Assembly (NCBI RefSeq): GCF_028680575.1
Contig: NZ_JAPCKI010000004.1
Coordinates: 186,001-250,000, forward strand
Length of the DNA: 64,000 bases
Direction of reading: 5' to 3'
DNA from: Acidovorax benzenivorans
Lineage (GTDB): Bacteria; Pseudomonadota; Gammaproteobacteria; Burkholderiales; Burkholderiaceae_C
The translations under genes were made by a program, and so were the position numbers. Of the stretch, positions 58,440 to 64,000 are shown one piece after another. Every line of letters begins with the position of its first letter. Positions within the stretch are counted from its first letter, which is position 1. The notes under the pieces are model-generated. The model was given only the letters and a program-made list of their open reading frames with translations. It was not told the DNA's origin and searched no databases.

Positions 58440-59534
58440 ATGCAACGCCAGCGCCGCACGTTCCAGGTCGCCTTTTTCGCGCTGTTCCTGCTGGCACCCG
58501 CGCTGAACCTGCTGCGCTTTGACATCACCGAGGTTCAGCTGTGGGTGCTGGGCCAGCGCTGGAGCCTGGGGATCGACGACTTTCGCCAGGGGCTGATCGG
58601 TCCGGGCGAGATGACCTGGCGACTCTTCGTGCGCGCGCTGCTGCCAGCCATTGCCCTTGTGGGCGGCTTTCTGGCCGTGGCATGGCGCTACGGGCGCCTG
58701 TACTGCGGCTGGCTGTGCCCACATTTCTCGCTGGTAGAGCTGCTCAACCACGTGCTGCAAAAGGCCTGCGGGCGCCTGTCGCTGTGGGACCGCAAACCCA
58801 CGCCGCGCCAGGGCCTGGTGCCCCGCCGCCGCTGGTGGCCGGTGTTTGTGCTGCTCTCTGTGCTGATGGGCTTTGTGTGGGCCATCACCCTGCTCACCTA
58901 CCTGCTGCCGCCCGCTGATGTCTGGGGCCGACTGCTAACCGGCACCTCCACCCCGGGGCAGCTGCGTTTCCTCGTCGCGGGCACCGCTGTGTTCAGCGCG
59001 GAATTTCTGCTGGCCCGGCACCTCTTTTGCCGGTTTGGCTGCGCCGTGGGCCTGTTCCAGAGCCTGGTGTGGATGGCCAACCCGCGCGGCCGGGTGGTGG
59101 GCTTTGCCCGCGACGGAACCCGCACCATCGACCTGCCTACCGCCCTGGGCCTCACGCCCGCCACCCCCGCCCACTGCCGCAGCTGCGACGCGCCGCGCGG
59201 CAATGCCTGCGACCGCGCCTGCCCCATGCACCTGCCACCGCGCCAGTTCAAACGGCGCAAGTTCTCGTGCGTGCAGTGTGGACTGTGCGTGCAGTCCTGC
59301 GAATCCTCTCAGGCCGCGCAGCAGCGCGAGCCCTTGCTGCAGTGGAGCATCGGCGCCGATGCGCTGCGCGAATCCCTGCGGGCCCGGCACAGCGACGCCG
59401 TGGCCGAACCGGCTGCAGCGCCCCGCCCCGCAGAAAAACACACCGCCACGCCCCCCGGCGCGGCCCGCGCCACACGCGTGCTGGCCTGCGCCGCACCTGC
59501 GGCACCCCATGCGGCACACGCCGCGGAGCACTGA
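58440..59534 (+). CDS. NosR/NapH/CcoG-like membrane Fe-S protein between norQ and norD
   Basis: Membrane ferredoxin-like protein of 364 residues. Four membrane segments lie at about 8-25, 65-85, 135-157 and 176-196. CxxxCP motifs at C89/C93 and C197/C201 resemble NapH and NosR; two [4Fe-4S] sets follow (C246, C249, C257, C261 and C277, C280, C283, C287). The C-terminal 60 residues are a low-complexity Ala/Pro tail. Its place inside the norCBQD run suggests a role in electron supply or metal insertion for NO reductase; this is inference. Gaps to both neighbours are very small. Confidence 0.8.
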   Translation: MQRQRRTFQVAFFALFLLAPALNLLRFDITEVQLWVLGQRWSLGIDDFRQGLIGPGEMTWRLFVRALLPAIALVGGFLAVAWRYGRLYCGWLCPHFSLVELLNHVLQKACGRLSLWDRKPTPRQGLVPRRRWWPVFVLLSVLMGFVWAITLLTYLLPPADVWGRLLTGTSTPGQLRFLVAGTAVFSAEFLLARHLFCRFGCAVGLFQSLVWMANPRGRVVGFARDGTRTIDLPTALGLTPATPAHCRSCDAPRGNACDRACPMHLPPRQFKRRKFSCVQCGLCVQSCESSQAAQQREPLLQWSIGADALRESLRARHSDAVAEPAAAPRPAEKHTATPPGAARATRVLACAAPAAPHAAHAAEH

Positions 59535-59535
59535 G

Positions 59536-61428
59536 ATGGAAGAGTGGATCGGCCAGCAATGGCACCGCCTCGTCACCCGCTGGGCCGAGCCCGGCCATGC
59601 CACGGCCGCTGTGTCGCTCGACGAGATGCGCAAGCCGCTGGGCCTGCTGCTGCGCTGCGGCGGTGGGCCGGCCGGCATGCGCATCGGCCCCGCCGCCGCG
59701 CGCGGCCACGGCGGCCCGCGCGGGTGGGTGCAGCGCGTGGCTGGCAGCGGCACGCGCGCACCCTTGCCGGAGTTCCACCACGACCTGCTCGCCCTGCCGC
59801 CCATCGTGGCCGTGTTTCCCGACAAGGCGCTGAATCGATCGCTCTACCTCTGGCTGGCCGCACTGGCTTCGCAATGGAGCACCGTGGCCGCACAGCCGGG
59901 CGGCAGCTGGTTGGGCCACAACCTCGCGGCGACGCGGGCCACGCTGGCCACTTTCCCAGGCCTGGCAACCGCTCACGCGCAGCTGCGGCAGGCCCAGCTC
60001 GCGCTGCGGCCGTCGCCCGGCACCCTGCGCGGCCCGGCTGCCGAGGCCGAGGCCTGGGTGCAGCGCGCCCTGCGAGGCGAGTGGGACCACGGCGTTCCGG
60101 CAGGCACCCTGCCACCGCCCGGCCTCACCCCCGCCGTCGTGGCCCCCGTCTGGCTGTGGCTGGAGGGCTGCAGCGCCAGCACCATTAATGCGCCGAACCG
60201 CCAGGCGCAGCCCCCCGGCCCCCCATCAGCCAACGATGCCGCCACACCCGCGCCGGAAGACCCAACGCGCCGCAAGGCCGAGCGCGTGCGCGACGAGCGC
60301 CACGCAGCGCCGCTGATGCTGTTCTTCCGCGCCGAATCCATCCTCTCGTGGGGCGAATTCACCAAGGTGCAGCGCGCGGACGACGACAGCGACGACGGCA
60401 ACGCACTGGAGGCGGCACGCGACATGGACGTGCTCTCCATCGCCGAAGACCCAGGCAACGCCAACCGTCTGGCCGCGCGCGTACGCTTTGACCTGGACCT
60501 GCCCAGCGCGGCGGCCGACGACGTGGCGCTCGGCCCCGGCGAACACCTGCCCGAGTGGGACTGGAAGGCTGGCGTGCTGCGCCCCGCGCACTGCGCCGTG
60601 CAATGCCGGGTGGCACGTGAGACCACCCCGTTCACCCCCGACGCGCAGCTGCGCACCACCGTGCGGCAGGTGCGCCGCCGCTTGGAGGTGCTGCGCGCAG
60701 CTCCCCTGCGCGCCCACGCCCAGGCCGATGGCGATGAGCTGGACGTAGATGCCTGGGTGCGCCATGCCGCCGACGCCGCCGCCTGGCGCAGCGAGTCGCC
60801 CGCCGTGTGGCAGCGCCGCGTGCGGGCCGAGCGCAGCCTGGCCACCCTGCTGTTGGCCGACCTGTCGCTCTCCACCGACGCGCACGTGGCTGGTGCAGGC
60901 CGCCCCATGCGCGTGGTGGATGTGATCCGAGACGCGCTGTATGTCTTTGGCGAGGCGCTGACCGCCGGTGGCGACACGTTCGAGATGCTGGGCTTCAGCT
61001 CCGTGCGGCGCCAGAACGTGCGCATCCAGCACCTCAAGGGCTTTGACGAAGCGTGGACGGGCGCGGCCCGGGCGCGCGTGGGCGCCATCAAGCCGGGCTA
61101 CTACACGCGCATGGGCGCGGCCATCCGCCACGCCACGGCACGGCTGGCCGCGCGGCCCGAGCGCCAGCGCCTGCTGCTGCTGCTAACCGATGGCAAACCC
61201 AACGACCTGGACGTGTACGAAGGCCGCTACGGGCTGGAAGACACACGCCACGCCGTGCAGGAAGCGCGTGCGCAGGGCCTCACGCCGTTTGCCGTGACCA
61301 TCGACAACGCAGGCCACGACTACCTGCCCTACCTGTTCGGCCAGCAGGGCTACGCCCTGGTGCACCGCCCGCGCGACCTGGCGCAGCGGCTGGCGGCGGT
61401 GTACAGCCAGATCACGCGCCAAAAATGA
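59536..61428 (+). CDS. norD: NO reductase activation protein NorD
   Basis: Von Willebrand factor A protein of 630 residues that works with NorQ on NorB. The C-terminal VWA domain has the MIDAS motif DLSLSTDAH (about 445-453), the TRMGAAIRHATARLA segment with the Thr ligand and LLLLTDGKPNDLD. The N-terminal 300 residues are helical and variable, with a proline-rich insert near 220-250. The start follows the Fe-S gene stop by one base. Confidence 0.93.
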   Translation: MEEWIGQQWHRLVTRWAEPGHATAAVSLDEMRKPLGLLLRCGGGPAGMRIGPAAARGHGGPRGWVQRVAGSGTRAPLPEFHHDLLALPPIVAVFPDKALNRSLYLWLAALASQWSTVAAQPGGSWLGHNLAATRATLATFPGLATAHAQLRQAQLALRPSPGTLRGPAAEAEAWVQRALRGEWDHGVPAGTLPPPGLTPAVVAPVWLWLEGCSASTINAPNRQAQPPGPPSANDAATPAPEDPTRRKAERVRDERHAAPLMLFFRAESILSWGEFTKVQRADDDSDDGNALEAARDMDVLSIAEDPGNANRLAARVRFDLDLPSAAADDVALGPGEHLPEWDWKAGVLRPAHCAVQCRVARETTPFTPDAQLRTTVRQVRRRLEVLRAAPLRAHAQADGDELDVDAWVRHAADAAAWRSESPAVWQRRVRAERSLATLLLADLSLSTDAHVAGAGRPMRVVDVIRDALYVFGEALTAGGDTFEMLGFSSVRRQNVRIQHLKGFDEAWTGAARARVGAIKPGYYTRMGAAIRHATARLAARPERQRLLLLLTDGKPNDLDVYEGRYGLEDTRHAVQEARAQGLTPFAVTIDNAGHDYLPYLFGQQGYALVHRPRDLAQRLAAVYSQITRQK

Positions 61429-61447
61429 CGCAGTGCACCATGCTCTT

Positions 61448-61461
61448 TTGACCAAGGTCAT
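61448..61461 (+). promoter_or_regulatory. Degenerate Fnr/Dnr box ahead of dnr
   Basis: TTGA-CCAAGG-TCAT has one intact and one altered half-site. TTTAAT, a likely -10, lies about 32 bases further on. This suggests modest control of the regulator gene by itself or by Fnr. Confidence 0.6.
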
Positions 61462-61524
61462 TAAGATTCATGTCGCGTCCTTGTTTAATGGCTCATACCT
61501 CCCAACGACCCACGAGCCCGCGCC

Positions 61525-62322
61525 ATGGACATCCGGCAGTTCGACATCCCCCGCTACCTCTCGGCCCTGCCGCTGTTCCAGGAATCCACCCCCGAGGAGC
61601 TGATGCGCCTGGCCACCGGCTGCCGCCTGCGCCGGTTTGCGCGTGGGGACAGCATCTTCCGCGTGGGCACACCGTGCGAGGAGTTCCATGTCACGGTGCT
61701 GGGCCAGGTCAAGCTCTTTGCCCTCTCGCCCTCCGGGCAAGAAAAGGTGATTGAACTGGTAGGCCCCGGCAGCAGCTTTGCCGAAGCGCTGATGTTCACC
61801 GGCAAGCCCTACATCATCAACGCCCAGGCGTTGGCCGAAACCTTGCTGCTGAGCGTGGACAAGGGCACGGTGGAGCGCGAGATCGAGGCCGACCCGCGCT
61901 TTGCGATGCGCATGCTGGCTGGCATATCCCGGCGGCTGCACGGGCTGGTGCATGACGTGCAGACCTACACGCTGCACAGCGGCATGCAGCGCGTGATCAG
62001 CTACCTGCTGCACGAGCTGCCAGAGGAGTCGAACGACGCGGCCGGCATCGCGCTGGCCTGCGCCGGGCACGGCCAGCCGCAGGGGCCCGGCGGCCTCGAT
62101 GTGACGCTGCCAGTGAGCAAGGCCACCATGGCTTCGCGCCTGTCGCTCACGCCGGAATACTTCTCGCGCGTGCTGCACGAGCTGGAAGACGCCGGCCTGA
62201 TCCGCATGGACAAGCGCGACATCCACATCCCCAACGCGGCACGCCTGGCCGCGCACACCTGGCCCGAGCCCTGCTCACGCCGGTGCATGTCGGCCCAGGC
62301 CGCAGTGGCACTGCCCGCGTGA
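61525..62322 (+). CDS. dnr: Dnr-type Crp/Fnr regulator of denitrification
   Basis: Regulator of 265 residues, expected to sense NO through heme and activate the nir and nor promoters. The sensor beta-roll (about 15-125; FARGDSIFRVGTPCEEFHVTVLGQVKL, GPGSSFAEALMF) is followed by a dimer helix (RMLAGISRRLHGLVHDVQ) and winged helix (PVSKATMASRLSLTPEYFSRVLHELEDAGLI). The N-terminal cysteine cluster of Fnr is missing, so oxygen sensing by Fe-S is unlikely. The boxes at nirE/nirS and norC are its expected targets. Confidence 0.9.
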   Translation: MDIRQFDIPRYLSALPLFQESTPEELMRLATGCRLRRFARGDSIFRVGTPCEEFHVTVLGQVKLFALSPSGQEKVIELVGPGSSFAEALMFTGKPYIINAQALAETLLLSVDKGTVEREIEADPRFAMRMLAGISRRLHGLVHDVQTYTLHSGMQRVISYLLHELPEESNDAAGIALACAGHGQPQGPGGLDVTLPVSKATMASRLSLTPEYFSRVLHELEDAGLIRMDKRDIHIPNAARLAAHTWPEPCSRRCMSAQAAVALPA

Positions 62323-62396
62323 GCCGGTCCAGGCGGATGTGCGGAGGTGCCTGCCCCCCCAACTGCCGAGCCGGTGGTTCTGTCGTTGGTCCCATC

Positions 62397-62419
62397 GTTC
62401 GGGCTGAGCGTGTCGAGAC
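62397..62419 (+). repeat. Short REP-like element
   Basis: GTTCGGGCTGAGCGTGTCGA resembles, from memory, a short repeat that is common between genes of proteobacteria. Only one copy was seen in this window. Confidence 0.3.
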
Positions 62420-62567
62420 TTTGCGTGAACGGCTTTGAACGGGCCCGAGCAAGCCCCATAAGCTCATCACCAACGATTCGAAGGCCGTAGCGCACAGCGG
62501 TGCAAGAATGGCCCCGCGACGGCACAGCCGCCCCGCCCCATTCAACCGTTCACAAGGACCTTGCACC

Positions 62568-63851
62568 ATGAAGATCGAAACCCTGGCCGTGCACGCAGGC
62601 TATGCACCCGACCCCACCACCAAGGCCGTGGCCGTGCCCATCTACCAGACGGTGGCCTACGCGTTTGACAGTGCTCAGCATGGCGCGGACCTGTTCGATT
62701 TGAAGGTGCCGGGCAACATCTACACCCGCATCATGAACCCCACCACCGACGTGCTCGAAAAGCGCGTTGCGGCGCTCGAAGGCGGCATCGCCGCGCTGGC
62801 CGTGGCCTCGGGCATGGCGGCCATCACCTACGCCATCCAGACCATTGCCGAGGCGGGCGACAACATCGTGTCGGCCAGCACACTCTACGGCGGCACCTAC
62901 AACCTGTTTGCCCACACGCTGCCCCAGCAGGGCATCACCACACGGTTTGCCGACCCGCGCGACCCAGCCAGTTTTGCGCAGCACATCGACGCGCGCACCA
63001 AGGCCATCTTTATCGAGTCCATCGGCAACCCGCTGGGCAACGTGACCGACATCGCCGCGCTGGCCAAGGTGGCTCACGACCACGGCGTGCCGCTGATCGT
63101 GGACAACACCGTGCCCAGCCCTTACCTGCTGCGCCCCATCGAGCACGGCGCCGACATCGTGGTGCATTCGCTCACCAAGTACCTGGGCGGCCACGGCAAC
63201 AGCGTGGGTGGCGCGATTGTGGACAGCGGCAAGTTCCCGTGGGCCGAGCACAAGGCACGCTTCCCGCGCCTGAACGAGCCCGATGTGAGCTACCACGGCG
63301 TGGTCTATACCGAAGCCCTGGGCCCGGCCGCCTACATTGGCCGTGCGCGGGTTGTGCCCCTGCGCAACATGGGCGCCACGCTGGCACCGCTCAACGCCTT
63401 CCTCATCCTGCAAGGCATTGAAACGCTAGCCCTGCGCATGGACCGCATCTGCGACAACACGCTGGCCATTGCCCACTACCTGCAAAAGCATCCCAAGGTC
63501 GAGTGGGTGCGCTACGCGGGCCTGCCCGACCACCCGGACCACGCACTGGTGCAGCGCCAGTCGGGCGGCAAGGCGTCGGGCATTTTGAGCTTTGGCGTGA
63601 AGAACAGCGATGCCGACCCGCGTGCGGCCGGTGCCCGCTTCCTGGATGCATTGCAGCTGTTCACGCGCCTCGTCAACATTGGCGACGCGAAGTCGCTGGC
63701 CACCCACCCTGCATCGACCACCCACCGCCAGCTCAACCCAGAAGAACTGGCCAAGGCAGGCGTGAGCGAGAGCATGGTTCGGCTGTCGGTGGGCATCGAG
63801 CACATCAACGACTTGCAGGCCGACTTGGCCCAGGCGCTGGACAAGGTCTGA
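62568..63851 (+). CDS. metY: O-acetylhomoserine (thiol)-lyase / aminocarboxypropyltransferase
   Basis: PLP enzyme of 427 residues that makes homocysteine from O-acetylhomoserine and sulfide. The PLP lysine is K204 in [11 protein letters not shown]; other Cys/Met-metabolism motifs are [56 protein letters not shown] and the late [23 protein letters not shown] lies before the ATG. Length and ending match MetY rather than the shorter MetB/MetC/MetZ. It would use sulfide from the cys genes at the other end of the window. Confidence 0.94.
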   Translation: MKIETLAVHAGYAPDPTTKAVAVPIYQTVAYAFDSAQHGADLFDLKVPGNIYTRIMNPTTDVLEKRVAALEGGIAALAVASGMAAITYAIQTIAEAGDNIVSASTLYGGTYNLFAHTLPQQGITTRFADPRDPASFAQHIDARTKAIFIESIGNPLGNVTDIAALAKVAHDHGVPLIVDNTVPSPYLLRPIEHGADIVVHSLTKYLGGHGNSVGGAIVDSGKFPWAEHKARFPRLNEPDVSYHGVVYTEALGPAAYIGRARVVPLRNMGATLAPLNAFLILQGIETLALRMDRICDNTLAIAHYLQKHPKVEWVRYAGLPDHPDHALVQRQSGGKASGILSFGVKNSDADPRAAGARFLDALQLFTRLVNIGDAKSLATHPASTTHRQLNPEELAKAGVSESMVRLSVGIEHINDLQADLAQALDKV

Positions 63852-63894
63852 TGCACGAGTGGCCCTGCGCTGTGGGCGCGTGGTCGCTCGGAAT

Positions 63895-63962
63895 TTCAAG
63901 TGTTTTTGGCCGCTAGCGCTTGATCAATAAGCGCCAATAGCTATCATTTAAATAGCATACCA
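63895..63962 (-). repeat. Family 1 repeat, copy I
   Basis: TTTTTGGCCGCTAGCGCTT, GATCAAT, AAGCGCCAATAGCTAT and ATTTAAATAGCAT; reversed it reads ATAGCTATTGGCGCTT...AAGCGCTAGCGGCCAAAAA, close to the frame of copies A and G. It follows metY and may act as its terminator. Confidence 0.8.
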
Positions 63963-64000
63963 ACCCACAGTGACACCGCTTGGTGCTCTGGACTTACCGG

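Overview
The window is GC-rich chromosomal DNA (wobble positions mostly G or C) from a betaproteobacterium. Gene families, gene orders and a dispersed repeat built on ATAGCTG...GCGCTT...AAGCGC all point to the Comamonadaceae, probably an Acidovorax-like denitrifier. No tRNA, rRNA, CRISPR array, prophage or transposase gene was seen. Genes are tightly packed; the only stretch over 300 bases without a gene is 35002-35401.

Region 1 (1-13200), sulfur: ssuA (cut by the window edge) and ssuE for sulfonates, a sulfate-binding protein (sbp), yggX, mnmC, then a same-strand run of TauE/SafE-type exporter, cysI, a DUF934 gene, cysH, cysD and cysN, several joined by overlapping stop/start codons. A 7Fe ferredoxin and a ferredoxin-NADP reductase follow, plausible electron donors for the ferredoxin-type sulfite reductase. 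metY at the far right end would incorporate the sulfide made here.

Region 2 (13300-20500), thiamine: a SnoaL-like gene and an AraC regulator, then a TPP riboswitch ahead of the HMP transporter cytX, thiD on the other strand, and a second TPP riboswitch ahead of thiO-thiS-thiG-thiE.

Region 3 (20500-45000), mixed housekeeping and catabolism: a FimV-like protein, two CoA-ester enzymes, a Crp-type regulator with a phosphotransferase/acyl-CoA dehydrogenase pair, an L,D-transpeptidase, an asparaginase/penicillin-acylase pair, a cyclase-FHA protein, LD-carboxypeptidase, a TadA-alpha/beta-hydrolase fusion, a branched-chain amino acid binding protein, rlhA and a Ca2+-type P-ATPase.

Region 4 (44886-62322), denitrification from nitrite to N2O: nirE facing nirS-M-C-F-DL-G-H-J-N, then norE-norF, norC-B-Q, a membrane Fe-S protein, norD, and a Dnr-type Crp/Fnr regulator. 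TTGA-N6-TCAA boxes stand between nirE and nirS and ahead of norC; a degenerate one precedes dnr. nar and nos genes are not in the window.

Two dispersed repeat families run through the intergenic spaces. Nine copies of family 1 were found; three overlap coding sequence and a fourth reaches the annotated start of the tadA fusion, adding termini to otherwise conserved proteins. This is the most unusual feature of the window, together with the tadA-dehalogenase fusion, the membrane Fe-S gene between norQ and norD, and the duplicated tail of yggX.
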